64,000 nucleotides of DNA from Caenorhabditis remanei (GCF_010183535.1 NC_071333.1:16986587-17050586), one strand, 5' to 3'. Positions 44,050 through 55,437 are shown, numbered from the stretch's first letter. Program-made: numbers and translations. Notes: a model not told the origin generated them from the sequence alone.

Positions 44050-45489
44050 CTTGGAATGCGCACACCACCGCTGCAGAGAATAAGAAATAATGAGAGGGAG
44101 AAAGACGAGTCACCTAGGCCATCCAATTGAGCAGTATTACCAACCTGAGCTTGGGGAAAAATATGTAGTCTGGGAAGGGACAGTTTATTTGTTTAGAAAA
44201 GGAATCTACAGGATGAGGTGTGTCTTCTTAGCAACACCTGGTACCAAAATAAAAGTATTCCAAAATTGAAGAATTAGGCATAATCATCATAGAGTTTGTG
44301 AAAGTTTTTAAAAATTGGTTGTAACGACAGTGCTTAGGTTCAAGAAGGATCGGTAGGCCATAATAAAAGTGAACATCTTGAAATCTGGCTAACAAATTGA
44401 AAGATAATTCAAAAATCCGTATTTTCTGTAAATTATGAAAAACTAAATGTTATCATCGTCCACCGTTGTTCAATATTAAGTTCTCTTGAAATGAGTTTTT
44501 CTTGGATTTTGATATCCATCATTTATCAAATGCATCCCAGAAGCTCAAATTGAACTCACAAGAGAACGTTACCTGATCACTCAATCAAACCCTGTTTTGA
44601 GTTCAATAGAACACATATCTCTATCATGAGAAACTTATTTTCTAATTAAATTGCCCTAACGGTGAAAAAAAGACGCTAATGCTCTACGGAATGGGCAGTT
44701 CTCATGCCATTTACAGCATAAAAAAGGGGTTCGAAATAGCCTCAAAACGACATACTTTGGAGTGGAGAGCCGTGATTTGGTTTCTACTTCGTTCAGTTTA
44801 TTTTGAGTGTTAAAATGGGTTACTTGGAATAAAAATTGGGTTTTTTTAAAAGTTAAAGTAGAATATGATTGCTTGAAGTCGGTTTTCGAAAAATCCGATC
44901 GCTCAGTTTTGTCCGTTTTAGCGGTTTGCTAACAATAGAGATAGTCTGTTCATCTAGTAAAACATTATTTTTATGAAAAAACTTGCTGATTTCATTATTT
45001 CAATCCATGCATTCAGTTTTTGTGCAACTCAAAATAAGACTTTTCCATATTTCTTAATTTCATAATTAGTCAAAGTCTAATCACTAGCACTAATAAATAT
45101 TTTCCTTGTCTTTTCAGAAAAATTGTTTATGTTATATCTCCTTCCACATCATGCATCCCGACAGTCTCCTCTCTCCGAATAAACTAGAATGACTCACTAC
45201 TGACAAGACCATTGGCACCACGCGCAGGCACAACAAAAAATCATTTTTCTGGTTGTTTCTAAACGAAATTCTTTTTTATCGATTATCTCAAATTTTTTAA
45301 ACCTGTTTTTCTTATTTTTTCACGCTTTGATACATCTTTTCTAATGAGTAGTAAAAATTGAAGACTCCATAACAGTAATACCTATCAATTCCTATTCTTT
45401 TGAGGTTAGAGTCTGAGATGACAGTATTAAATTTTATTTTTCTTTTTTTTGCCAACCTAACACTGACATTCTCATATTTTCGTTTTCAG
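44050..45489. other. Intergenic
   Basis: First about 170 bp duplicated from 30978 onward; the rest is unique AT-rich DNA. No gene seen. It contains the promoter of the acidic paralogue that follows. Confidence 0.5.
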
Positions 45490-46072
45490 ATGGCTCATGC
45501 CTACGGTCTCACTTTCGATGAGTGCTCTGTCTTAGAGTTCCTTGCTGTGGCACAGAGAGATAAGTTCCAAAATAAAAGGAAAATTTACGAGACTGTTCTC
45601 AACAACACGGTTCTCGCTAAAGCAAGACATTGGCGTGCTGTGGAGATTGAGCTGTTTCGCGCGTTTGGCGAAATGAGCAGTTCTTCCGAAGACGAATTGG
45701 ACAGTTCCAGTGATGATGATGGTACCAGTGGTGATGAGGACGACAACTCTGATTCTGATGATGAGGTGAACGATTCTGGAAATGAGTACGGGATGTTGGA
45801 TGAGAACGTGGACTTGGAGGGTGACAAGAATTTGCAGGATAACAAGGATCGTGGAGCCCAGAACGCTGAGCATGGTCGTTACTTTGAAATTTCAAACGAT
45901 ATCGATGATTCATCTGTGAGTTGGGTTTTCAGTTTTATTGAACTGACTTAAATTTTTTTCTGATTTCTAACTTATATGATTTTAGAGACATCTTCTTTCA
46001 TCGGAATCAGACAGTGAGTCCGACGACGAGCCATCATCAAAGCATTTCAAACCGTGTGTTGCTGTCAACTAA
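45490..46072 (+). CDS. Acidic repeat protein, paralogue 3, short form (170 aa)
   Basis: Exons 45490-45915 and 45986-46072, phase 0. TTTTCAG ends directly at the ATG, marking a probable trans-splice site. The head MAHAYGLTFDECSVLEFLAV matches paralogue 1 (MDHRFGLTFDQCWDLRAAS). A basic-helical stretch (FQNKRKIYETVLNNTVLAKA) is followed by an acidic tract (SSSSEDELDSSSDDDGTSGD, DEDDNSDSDDEVNDSGNEYG). Exon 2 ends SESDSESDDEPSSKHFKPCV. Compared with paralogue 1 the cassette exons are reduced to one. Function unknown. Confidence 0.8.
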
Positions 46073-47426
46073 TTTATCGCGGATGAAAAAACGAAAAAAA
46101 AATGCTTTTTACCCATGTCATATTTCCATCGATGTCTTGTCTAATTGTATTTCTTTTAATGTTTATATTGTTTTGCAAGTATAGTGTCCTTACTTTGTCG
46201 AACTCCCGTCCCTCCGGTCCATCAATCAAACTTTCTAACTTAATTAACCTATATAAATTATTTATTCTTTTGTACTCAATTCAAGGAGATTTCCTGGATT
46301 GAGGACGCAATAAATGGAGTCAATGTCTTAAAATTGAGTCCTGTTTGTTACATTGCTTATCTCACACATCTGCCGCTATTTTACACATTTTAGTTTAGTT
46401 TGGGAAGATTTATCCGGAGCAGGGGCAGTCTCCGACCGCACTTAGGCTCCCGTCATAACTCTGTATTTTGTGAATACATTTTTCACCAATAAAAAATAGA
46501 TTTTTATCAAAATTTCACGTTGTGCTGTTTTAAAATATGTGTTGTCTCCAAAAGACATCCCGAAACCATGAGTCACCGTAAAATGGGCCATGGATGAAGT
46601 GTGCATGCGAAAATGTGTAGAAGAATGACACTTCAAAACGACAACTACGGATTTTTTAGTTTTGAGAATCAGTGAATATTTTTCTGACCGAAAAACGACA
46701 CGGCTTTAGGTAAAAGAATAAATCAGAAAAAAGAGAAAAACGGAAAAATGGTTGCACAGTTGGCCCACCCCCTATGTGCCGCGTTTTTTCCTAATTTTGG
46801 TTTTTTGTTCATTTGTTTTACTTTCTTTTTCCATTATTCCAACGTTTCAAAATAGCGAAATTCGTCTTTTCCAGATGGATCTTTAATCCAAACTGCATTC
46901 TGGCGACTACATCTGGACTAAATTTTTTTTTTCCTATTTTGTATTCAGATCTTCTTGTCACGTGTGACCTCAGAATTAGACAATCATCAGGCTAGGTCCT
47001 GCTAGTTTTTCAACAGATTCAATCCCTACAAAATAAAATATTATAAATATTTAGATCAACGACAAAAACAACGCAGAGTGAACTGAACCATCCGGCAAAG
47101 TTGTCTGAACATAGTCAAACCTAAACATAGTCAAACCCAAGAGCGCCCATTTATCTACCACTGAATTTAATGAAAAAACGTAATTAGGTGCATCGTTTTG
47201 CCAATTTTCCCATATTTGTTTTCCCCTAGTGTTTTTTACTTTGATAAGGAATTTGTATCCTGATTCGCACATGTGGTACCAGTGATGTCCTAGCATTTTT
47301 ATGTTGAATACTCGATGTTTGTATGTTTTTGCACAATTTTCGTTGAGGGATAGCTTTTTTGTAGATAAATGTTTGGTCTAAATTATATTACATTTAAACT
47401 CAAGACCTCCGCCAAAAAAAGTAAGT
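46073..47426. other. Spacer with an LTR fragment and a doubtful ORF
   Basis: 46946-47016 is a diverged piece of the TRIM LTR. A minus-strand ORF at 47051-47296 (YKFLIKVKNTRGKQIWENWQ) has a protein-like composition but no start context or partner exon; I leave it uncalled. The rest is AT-rich. Confidence 0.5.
46946..47016 (-). mobile_element. Solo fragment of the TRIM LTR
   Basis: CAGATCTTCTTG.CAC, then TGACCTCAG..TTAGAC, GGCTAGG.C.TGCTAG and a terminal CAACA match the 3' two-fifths (plus-strand reading) of the LTR at 34.1-34.9 kb with about 80-85% identity by eye. An older insertion of the same family. Confidence 0.7.
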
Positions 47427-47498
47427 GGGCCGGACCGGGGATCGATCCCGGGACCTCTCGCACCCTAAGCGAGAATCATACCACTAGACCATCCGGCC
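47427..47498 (-). tRNA. tRNA-Pro (AGG)
   Basis: On the minus strand GGCCGGA (47498-47492) pairs with TCCGGCC, discriminator C. D-arm TGGTCTAGTGGTATGAT; anticodon arm TCTCGCTTAGGGTGCGAGA with anticodon AGG; no intron. The T-arm is CCGGGATCGATCCCCGG: stem intact, but the loop starts A-T-C rather than the usual T-T-C. Length 72 nt. Probably functional, with that reservation. Confidence 0.88.
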
Positions 47499-47988
47499 AC
47501 GCTCATCTACCAATAAACGGCCTTGTATGTTCATCCAAAAGGCCGAAACGTCACTATCCCGCTGATCGCCTCTTCATTTCATGACCTTCTTGAGAAAAAC
47601 ATGTACACAAACAAAAAAGAATCAGATCTCTTCTTTTTCGACAAGAAAAGCTATCTAATTACGCTTAGTCACGAAGAATCGTGTCAATTTACATGCCCCT
47701 CATTAGCAAAGTTTCTTCCAATTTCATAGTGATTTATTTACGCTTGTTATCTCATTAAAAGAACTTGACAGAAGAAACAAAAAAGAGAAATATGAGAATA
47801 CACAAGTTGCGATCAGGATGATAGATACATATAAACTAGAGAATAAAGAGAATGAACAATAATTGAGATACCGCCCAACATTATACTAATTGAACTATAT
47901 GAGGTTTGAGTAGATCAAGTCGAGATGTTGCAATGAGGTATGAATCACCCAAACCATTGGAACGAGGATTATGGAACGTTCTGATCAT
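47499..47988. other. Spacer
   Basis: AT-rich, no gene or repeat recognised. Confidence 0.5.
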
Positions 47989-48366
47989 CTAGGCTCCGTC
48001 CTCGACATCTAGGCTCCCTGCTGAAACAAAAATTAATATTTTCATCCAACCTTAATATGGGTAGCTTGTTAACCAACCTTCACATTCCTCTCTTCTGCGG
48101 GAAATAATTTCCTTCATTGTCGCAACAAACTCCTTTCCTCTTTTGTTGATTTCGAGTTGAAATGGGCATCCCTCAACCGGTTCTCTTCTGTACAGATGGT
48201 GCCATATGTTGAATTCCGCAAGGTTTCTCGCAGCCGGTTCCAGGGCCCTCAACCAACTAGGTTGAAATTGCTCTTGAAAAAACTTGATACATTCGCGAAC
48301 GTCCTCGTGTGACTTGACTTGATTGATTTTCTCCTGAAGGAGCGCATCTCTGTTTTTCACTTCCAT
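47989..48366 (-). CDS. Unrecognised 106-aa protein, helical
   Basis: Exon 1 48366-48078 and exon 2 48020-47989 (phase 1). Start MEVKNRDALLQEKINQVKSH; then ECIKFFQEQFQPSWLRALEP, AEFNIWHHLYRREPVEGCPF and FVATMKEIISRRREECE. Helical and soluble. Exon 2 adds AGSLDVEDGA. The acceptor is a NAGNAG (TTTCAGCAG), so one Ala may be optional. If the intron is retained the protein ends WLTSYPY instead. It is about the size of the 'LRVxLL' genes but I could not align the core. Confidence 0.7.
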
Positions 48367-48975
48367 CTTTCAAATCACCTGCAATCGAAAATATAAATGA
48401 AAATAGGTAAAAAGACAAAAAAAAAGAGCAACAAAAAAGGGTGAATGACGGGCGGCGCAGAGCGGGCGCACTTTGTGTCTCTCTTACTTTTCTTCAGTAT
48501 CTTTACCGGTTGCTACGGAAACAAAAAGGAAAAGTTGTCAACAAAGTCGGATTGAGCCGACGAAGCGACGATGGGCATAAAAAACAACGAGAGTTGTGTC
48601 AACGAGAGTGTTGTGACGATGGTAAGCCGCTGGCTCGCATTTCAGAGGGCTGGGCGGAGCGTATTCTCTGCTTCTCATCTTCTCAAAAGAGCGAAGAATC
48701 CTTTTCACAAAAGTTCGCGTCTTTCCACAAAAGGCAAAAGCCACGAGCGATAAAGAAAGTTGTGCCATTTGTTGGAGATGATGTGTGAGCAAGCATAATC
48801 TAATGCAACTGTGATTTGCAATAAGAATTTTTGGAATTTCACAGGTATAAAATTAATTCAACTATAAAGGGAACAAATAAACTTATAACAAGATCCTGGA
48901 GCAAAAGTACCTATCTGAAGAGAAAGTGTTGAACTCGAAGCGTCGACAAATCGGGGAAAATCAATAATATGTCAA
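48367..48975. other. Spacer and promoter
   Basis: Includes GC-rich GGGCGGCGCAGAGCGGGCGC at about 48450, probably near the transcription start of the preceding minus-strand gene. An ORF at 48441-48788 (+) overlaps this and is not supported. Confidence 0.45.
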
Positions 48976-50013
48976 CTAAGGTATTAGGTGGGAAGATAGA
49001 AACGATTCGGAGAGGATGTGAAGGTTGAAAGATTTGAGAAGTCGCTGATGATCAATCGGTGGCGGTGCTTGCTGTCGAGTAGACGAACTTCTGAAAAGAA
49101 ATTGATGAATGGACTTAATAACTGTAGAATTTCCAATTTCATCAAGTCTCTTCTCAACTGACATATTGTCTTCAATCACATTGATACTATCATCAGAGGT
49201 GTCGCATTGACAGTTTTCGTTGCAAACCTGACTAATATTCCCCCAGTTTTTGAATTTGGAGAGGATGTCGTTGAGTGAGACCTTCTTTTTTGCACCGGTA
49301 GCGACTTTTGCACGAAATGTTTCATTGAAGACGACGGCCTGAAAATTAATAATAATGAAACAATGGGAGCGACAGACCAAAATAGGTTCAACTACCTTGT
49401 CATTATCAGAATACGTTTTTGCGACATTCGCTATGCGAACGGCGGCTTCCGAACGTATCGACAGGGCTTGTGGAAGCTTTCTGGCAACGGAATTCTCCCA
49501 ATCCTGTGCGAATTGTGAAGCGTTTCGAATTGACTCTTCACTGCAACTGTCGAACAGAAAAGTCAAAAATAGCGTAATATGTTCGAACGAGTATGAAGAC
49601 TCTTATATTATGATAACATCTGAAATTGACTTACGATGCTTGCAAAACCGAAGTACAACATGTTACACTTTCCAGAGATAGCATGAATAAACCCGCAGCC
49701 ATCCATATAGTGCATGGTCGAGTTCTCAATACCCAATATTTTTCGATCGCCGACAAATATGACCGGTAGTTTATTGTTGACAAATCGACGCTATCTTCGA
49801 GTTCAGTCTGAAAATCAAAAATTCACGTACTAATCAACTGAAAAAAATATAGACTATTCTAGTCAGCATTAAACTTACAATGGATTTAGTAAAGATGTGG
49901 ATAGGAATAAAGTTCCGGAGATCTTCCGGGTTTTCTCCACATACATAAATGGTGAGAAAGAGGTCTCCTTGAGAGCTTGGTGGGGACCGTGTAGACAAAT
50001 CGGAACTGGACAT
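48976..50013 (-). CDS. Unrecognised 273-aa protein, four exons
   Basis: Exons 50013-49879, 49807-49635, 49546-49396, 49338-48976, phases 0, 2, 0. Start MSSSDLSTRSPPSSQGDLFL, with the first exon reading on to ENPEDLRNFIPIHIFTKSI. Exon 2: DSVDLSTINYRSYLSAIEKY and a moderately hydrophobic stretch IWMAAGLFMLSLESVTCCTS. Exon 3: SQFAQDWENSVARKLPQALS. Exon 4: KKVSLNDILSKFKNWGNISQ, then VCNENCQCDTSDDS and a polar C-terminus. The hydrophobic stretch is short for a membrane span. No family recognised. Four phase-matched exons make it a convincing gene. Confidence 0.8.
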
Positions 50014-51345
50014 TCTCTCCTGGAACTTTTTAAATTATAAAAGTGGAAGTTTTGAAAAATAGAAAAAAACACGGTTAACGCTAAAATCGATAACAAAAAC
50101 ATTGTGTTTTTCAGAACGTTGAAAAAAGGTTGAGTGTGATTTTATAACATTGATTTTAAAAAAGAAGTGAACTTAAGCGGTGGAATTTCAGATAAAATGA
50201 AAACAAAATTATTTCAGAAACATTGCAAGCGGGAAATTTTTAAAAGCTTACAAGAAAAAAAGAAGAAAAAATGGGAGGGTGTGCGCAAAACTACCCAACA
50301 CGTTGAAAGGAACGCACAGTGCGCGAAACTGTCTTTTCACGGAAAATGTGTGTGACCCACTTTTTGGTCCTCTCCTAAACAAGAGGTCCGTGTTGTGTAA
50401 AGACAAACGGCTTTGGGTTGGGTTTGAGCAGTTCGAAATTTTCCCCTTTGGTTTTTTTCTTGCACTTATTGGTTTCAAAACATTACTTGAAATTATCAGC
50501 AAACGGGGCAGATATGAGAACAGTGCGACAGTTGATAGATAATTATATACATAAATTGTTGATTATTGAAACGGCTATTGTGTGCAGGAAGCATGACAGA
50601 AATCCAGAAAGAGTAAATAAGATATATCCAGTACAGATGTGAGCGTTTTCTGTAACATACGTTGGTTAAATATAAAACAAATTTGAAATTTTCATGAAAA
50701 ATTTTTGGGTTATTCAGGTCATGTAAAAATTTATTTTAATATGTAGAGCAAAATGTGAAAAAGGGTGAGAAATGAAGAAAAATGAGGAAAAATTATCTTA
50801 AAAATATATTTTTCAGTGTTCGCAAATAGGTAAAATATGTATTAAATTACATTTTTAATTGACCAGTATAACCCCGTTAAGCAGATTAAAACTAATACTG
50901 TACAATTTGCTTAAAAACTGTACAGATTTTTACTGGAAATGGTTTTTAAATACAATTTATATTTTATCACTTTTTATGTATTCACCATACTTGCAAACCG
51001 GGCCGACGCGTAACTCGCTTTAAACTAAATATAAGTTTTGTGAGCTGAAAAATATACAAAAATGAATATCGTGGCGCGTAGTATGTCTATGACCTACTAC
51101 CTGCCGGATGGCAATTTGTTAATATGTCGCGGGCCGGGAAAAAGCGCCAAAAATGCGAAAATGGCCAAAAAAAACCATTCGAGCCCGGCCCACGGCACAT
51201 TAACAAACCCGTTTCGGCCCGGGTTGCAAGTATGGTATTCACTATCTCTGAAGAAAACTGAAGTGCAATTCTTTTAACTGGTGCCGAAGTGTTTCTGTTT
51301 CAGTTTTCACATTAGCTAAAACTCACGGCTTCTTCAAAATTACAA
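50014..51345. other. Spacer containing a short MITE
   Basis: AT-rich, with one bounded inverted-repeat element at 50985-51235. No gene. Several Lys-rich ORFs at 50167-50642 are frames of A-rich DNA. Confidence 0.5.
50985..51235. mobile_element. 251-bp GC-rich MITE with TATTCA duplication
   Basis: Ends CCATACTTGCAAACCGGGCC and GGCCCGGGTTGCAAGTATGG are inverted. TATTCA flanks both sides (50979-50984 and 51236-51241), a likely target-site duplication. The element is markedly richer in GC than its surroundings and carries no ORF. Similar CGGGCC-rich debris occurs at about 3547 and 11850. Confidence 0.8.
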
Positions 51346-52373
51346 TTAGGAATGCATCCACAAATCAGCTTCTATGTCGTCAATAGTAGCACGTTTTGTT
51401 GGGTCGACCTCTAAAATTGAGCAGAGAAGATCTGAAAGAAAATTCTGTTAATTGAAACTGAATACTGCTGCACCATGAAGTAGACAGTCGGGTTGATTGA
51501 GCGAGTTGTTCCACTTGTGTTCGTTTTTCCATTCCCGGTATGAACCATTAATACTGAAAAATTCAAGTATTATATAAATGATGAAGTATTTCAATTTAAT
51601 CACCTGCATGCTACTTTCCAAGGATAACAACCTGTTATCATCCCGAAAAGAACAACTCCAGCAGCCCATATATCGACTGGCGGGCCTCGATACATTTGAA
51701 AGGATAGGAGCTCTGGTGCAACGTATCTGAGACTTCCAACTTTTTCGAAGAACCAAATCTCTTTCCCGCTGTCACGATATTCAGTAGCTTTCCCGAAGTC
51801 TGATATCTTCAAAACATCTGAAAGACTCAATTATAGAATATATGAAGTTTAACGTATGACCTTACTGTTAGCAGTGATCAAAAGGTTTTCGTGTTTAATA
51901 TCTCTATGAGCAAGATTGTGCTCATGGATAAATTTGATTCCAGCCATCAGATGTTGGAAAAATCGACGAGAAGTTTCAGAGTCTAATTGAGAATTTCGCT
52001 TCACATGCTCGAACAAATCACCACCTGAAGCGAACTCCATTATCATTTCATATTGGTCTGCTGAGTGATAAACTGCAAAAAGCGCAATGATATGTTCATG
52101 AAATTCTTCTGATAGGAATCGGTGAATACGAAATTCTTTGAAAACTTCCGACCATCTCCAGCATCCTACAGTAATCAACTTAACAGCGTATTGTTTGGAA
52201 CAATTTCTTGAATCGACCATCAGCACAACATCACCGTATCCTCCACTACCAAGTTTTCTCACTGTTTTGAGTCTGCTTTGAATAATTCGTGGTTCAGGTG
52301 CGGGTGTGGGTGGTTCGGAACCACCCATGACCCCGACCATACACCAGAACCATTTGAGAATAGCAGATAACAT
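51346..52373 (-). CDS. CHK1-like serine/threonine kinase, minimal form (295 aa)
   Basis: Exons 52373-51866, 51817-51604, 51553-51474, 51431-51346. TTTTCAG ends three bases before the ATG. All kinase signatures are intact: glycine loop LGSGGYGDV, YAVKLI (catalytic Lys), EFASGGDLFEHV, catalytic loop HRDIKHENLL, DFG in VLKISDFGKA, then LRYVAPELL, VDIWAAGVVLFGMITGCYPW and C-lobe EVDPTKRATIDDI. The DFG+KA and GGDLFEHV wording, and SDFG preceded by LKI, fit the CHK1 branch of the CAMK group. It ends right after the kinase domain, without a CHK1 C-terminal regulatory region, and has a hydrophobic N-terminal prefix (LSAILKWFWCMVGVMGG) that could be a membrane or signal segment. Probably a lineage-specific paralogue rather than chk-1 itself. 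Confidence 0.88.
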
Positions 52374-54107
52374 CACCTGAAAAAGTTGAGAAGCTAAGCA
52401 GAAAACCGAAAAAAAAACCAAAAAAAATAAGAAGAAATCGAAGAAAAATTAAACTCCAATTTGCAGCTTACGCTGTTCACGCCATCGTTGTCAGTGGAAA
52501 CCGGTAACCATATAATTTACTCAGGGCTTGGCTTTTTGCTGACAACGGCAGCCATTTCTGATGAGGAATTGTCGTCTTTAACTCCGTCGGGAATTGCGAC
52601 TGAGTAAAAAATCGGAAAAAGGGCGAGTAGAGAATGTACTTTTAAACTATTAGTGCAAGTTATGAAAGAAGAAAAATCTCAAAGTGCTCTCTTGTTTTTG
52701 TGTCTAAATAATCCGCAAACCTTGGGGAAAATTAGGTGTGATTATGTAACATATGTGCATTAGAAAGGTAATGAATCAATTTGGAAATAACCAGAACCAT
52801 TGGAAATTCGAATAGTCGAGGGAGAAGTTACCTCTGGGGTCTATGAGTATTCCTAGAAGACAGGGTAATTGAATTACAGAAGACCTTTTTTGACATCTCC
52901 TATCAAATTGACATTTTAAGAGTTGCGTCACTTATAATTGTCTCAGAGTCTCCTGTTTAATATAAAAACCGCTATTTATTTCAAAATCTCCTGCTCAAGA
53001 ATAGAGCCAAAACACCTAACAACATTTGGCATTAAAAAATCTTACAGCTCACAAGAAGCAGAATATTTTTTTTACATTCGGAATCAATGTCAGTGGACAC
53101 AAAAGTACCAAAGGTCGATTTATTCAAACTCGCCGTAGTATAGACTGGGGAACAGGCGAAACATTGAATCGGTCCGTTAATTTCAGAATTCTGCAATTTG
53201 GTACTTGATATGTTGTCGCAATTTTGATATAAGTTTCCCACTGTATATCTTCACAAGTTGAAAGTTCAGCAAATTACTTTACTACGTTTCTTTATAAGTT
53301 TTGCGTTGTTCGTACTCAAAAAAAAACTTTTTCAAAGTATGTATGCCTATCAGTAATCCCCACTTCTGAACTTATCATTCTAGGTGACTCTTCCAGAAGC
53401 TTTTACAGCCAAATATGCATTTTTCGCTGATTTGAGGTAGATGATTTCTGCAAGTCCGTCCTCAACACAACGAATTCAATTGTTCAATTTCGTAGTCTTG
53501 AAATACCACACCTCCGAAATTCTGCAACCTGAGAGCACTCGAACCATCATTACTTCTTCCTTCGGTTGTTTATGTCTGCCACAAATGTTTACAATCTCAC
53601 ATTGATAAAATTTTTCCACATAGTCATGCTTCTGATTTTTTAAATGAGCTTAAATCATTTTTCATTTTATTGGTCAAAAATATATACATTTCTTTTACTG
53701 CTGTCAAGATTTATGTGTTTTCTTACTCTGAGTATGATGTGTACCCAGTATACTTCTGGCTCAACTTTTCTTAGTTCTGAAACCGATCCCTTTGGTTTTC
53801 TTCTCCACAACTGCGATATGATATTTCAAGTAAAAGCAACCCTGAATTAGTGTATTCTCTAAGTTTTTCAATGTTAGACATGTAGAGTCTGATAGAAAAA
53901 GTGGGCGACGAGAGCTCTTAGGAAATTTCCAAATTTCATATTAAAATGTGTCTGTTTCTTGTTGTTCTTTTTCTACGACTTAGAATGGGCTGCGTAGTGA
54001 TGAGAGGTCGCTATAGTGACCTTCCCCGAGCACAACGTTTGTTCTTCGTTTTCCTGTCATTTATATGTTTTTGGAAGTTGCTCAAATTGTTTTTTTGCAG
54101 AGAAGAA
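52374..54107. other. Intergenic
   Basis: 1.7 kb without a supported gene. Small ORFs (52938-53138, 53644-53850 on +) lack start context and splice partners. It ends with TTTTTTTGCAG (to 54100), the acceptor that opens the ubiquitin-like gene. Confidence 0.5.
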
Positions 54108-54415
54108 ATGAAAATCAACGCTCGTGCTGGTTCGGACAAGTTCACTATCGAAGTCCACGAGAACGACTTGGTCTCAACTCTCAAAGACAAGGTGAACATA
54201 ACTTATTAGACAATTCCAAAAATATGTTCCAGATCGAAGCAGAGTTGAAGATAACCAAAAAACTGTTCCGTCTCGTCTACTCCGGTCGCCATTTGGAGGA
54301 CGGAAAGCATCTCTCCGACTACAACATGAAGGATGGACATTACGTGGAAGTCCTCGGCCGTCTTCTTTCATGCACCGATTGCTCGGAGCACAACCACGGA
54401 AATATTGACCGTTAG
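54108..54415 (+). CDS. Ubiquitin-like protein, 88 aa, no C-terminal Gly-Gly
   Basis: Exons 54108-54191 and 54233-54415, phase 0, with an acceptor eight bases before the ATG. MKINARAGSDKFTIEVHEND, VSTLKDKIEAELKITKKLFR and LVYSGRHLEDGKHLSDYNMK follow the beta-grasp pattern of ubiquitin (compare LIFAGKQLEDG..LSDYNI). It lacks the terminal RGG needed for conjugation. Instead it ends LLSCTDCSEHNHGNIDR, a short Cys/His-rich tail. It is therefore probably a non-conjugated ubiquitin-like domain protein. Not UBL-5: that family lacks the LEDG..LSDY core. Confidence 0.88.
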
Positions 54416-54938
54416 CTCTTACCGTTGATATTTAAAAACTGAACTACTTGTATTTTCAGTGAAGTGAAAACATGGATCTATTTTCTTCAACTACTCCGTT
54501 CATGTTCGTTACTTAAAATCAATCCGTGATCATTTCTTCTTGTTATTTTTTCTTTCCTGATTTTTTTTGTGATTCTTTTATCGTATCTTCTCAATCCAAT
54601 GAAATATAATACAAAATTCCAAAAATATCACTTTTGCGGCACATCCAAGAAAAAGGTGTTTGTACTTCAAACACAAACGCACCCTCTAATTTTTTCTTGA
54701 GATCAGAAAGCAGGAGAGGGGAATTCGTTCTCAGTAACTATGATTTCATAGAAAATTATCACATGATTTACAGACTAATTGCTAGTTAGAACGCCAAGCA
54801 ATGCTGAAACTTGGAAGCAAGGAAAATTGATTAATATTGGTATTTAACATAACATTTAACAGTGCTGTCAAGTGAAAATACATTTATATGAATAAATATA
54901 ATATATAAACATAAAATTGGTGGATGAACAATGATTAT
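54416..54938. other. 3' spacer
   Basis: 3' flank of the ubiquitin-like gene with AATATAATACAAAATTCC near the probable end. No gene. Confidence 0.5.
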
Positions 54939-55069
54939 TCAACTTATTATTTGACATGAATTTATCAACTGTCTATCATATTTTGATGCGAAAGTTATTA
55001 CTTTCTTCATATCCAAAATAGACCAAGAGCCGTCGAGATGAGAATGGGCGAGATGCTGAGTGAGGCACC

Positions 55070-55154
55070 AATTGACACTACTGCGATTGAAAGGGAGGCC
55101 GCCGGTGTCTCGACGTCTTGATGGTGGACTGACCGGCTCACATGCACGATTCAT
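55070..55154 (-). pseudogene. Fragment of an 'NNCRFIHRE' family gene (exon 3 piece)
   Basis: The minus strand reads CEPVSPPSRRRDTGGLPFN, matching VFEPVTPPSGRRDSRGLSFN of exon 3 in the intact gene at 62.5 kb. The remainder of the exon and the other exons are missing. Together with its flank it corresponds to the arrangement at 63.1-63.5 kb. Confidence 0.7.
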
Positions 55155-55275
55155 TTCAAGAAGATCTTAGAATTTGTAGAGTCGACTTCGGGCTTCTTTT
55201 CCGGAGATATCGGTGTGGAAAGGAATAGGAATTAAAATATGTTCACTTTGAGTTTAGGTTGGAGTCTGCGGAATC

Positions 55276-55437
55276 TTCTAGATAATATCTACTTAGGGCC
55301 TGCCAAAACATTTGACAACTAGTATGCCACGACTCAGCGAACAACTTTATAACAAAAAAACAACCAGATCTTTCAATTTCTAGCTTTTTCTTCTTTGTAT
55401 GTATACTTTTTTTATAAAAATTAATAAATCTTCTTCT
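55276..55437. repeat. Left flank of the RTE target, duplicated at 63.48-63.83 kb
   Basis: ATCTACTTAGGGCCTGCCAA, GACAACTAGTATGCCAC and ACAACCAGATCTTTCAATTT are shared with 63482-63590. With the right flank at 58695 it reconstructs the pre-insertion site. Confidence 0.85.

Noticed and set aside
47051..47296. 81-aa minus-strand ORF (YKFLIKVKNTRGKQIWENWQ)
   Set aside because: Protein-like composition, but no start context or exon partner could be found; may be a decayed exon.
54108..54415. UBL-5/Hub1 assignment for the ubiquitin-like gene
   Set aside because: The LEDGKHLSDYN core and length resemble ubiquitin itself, not the Hub1 pattern.
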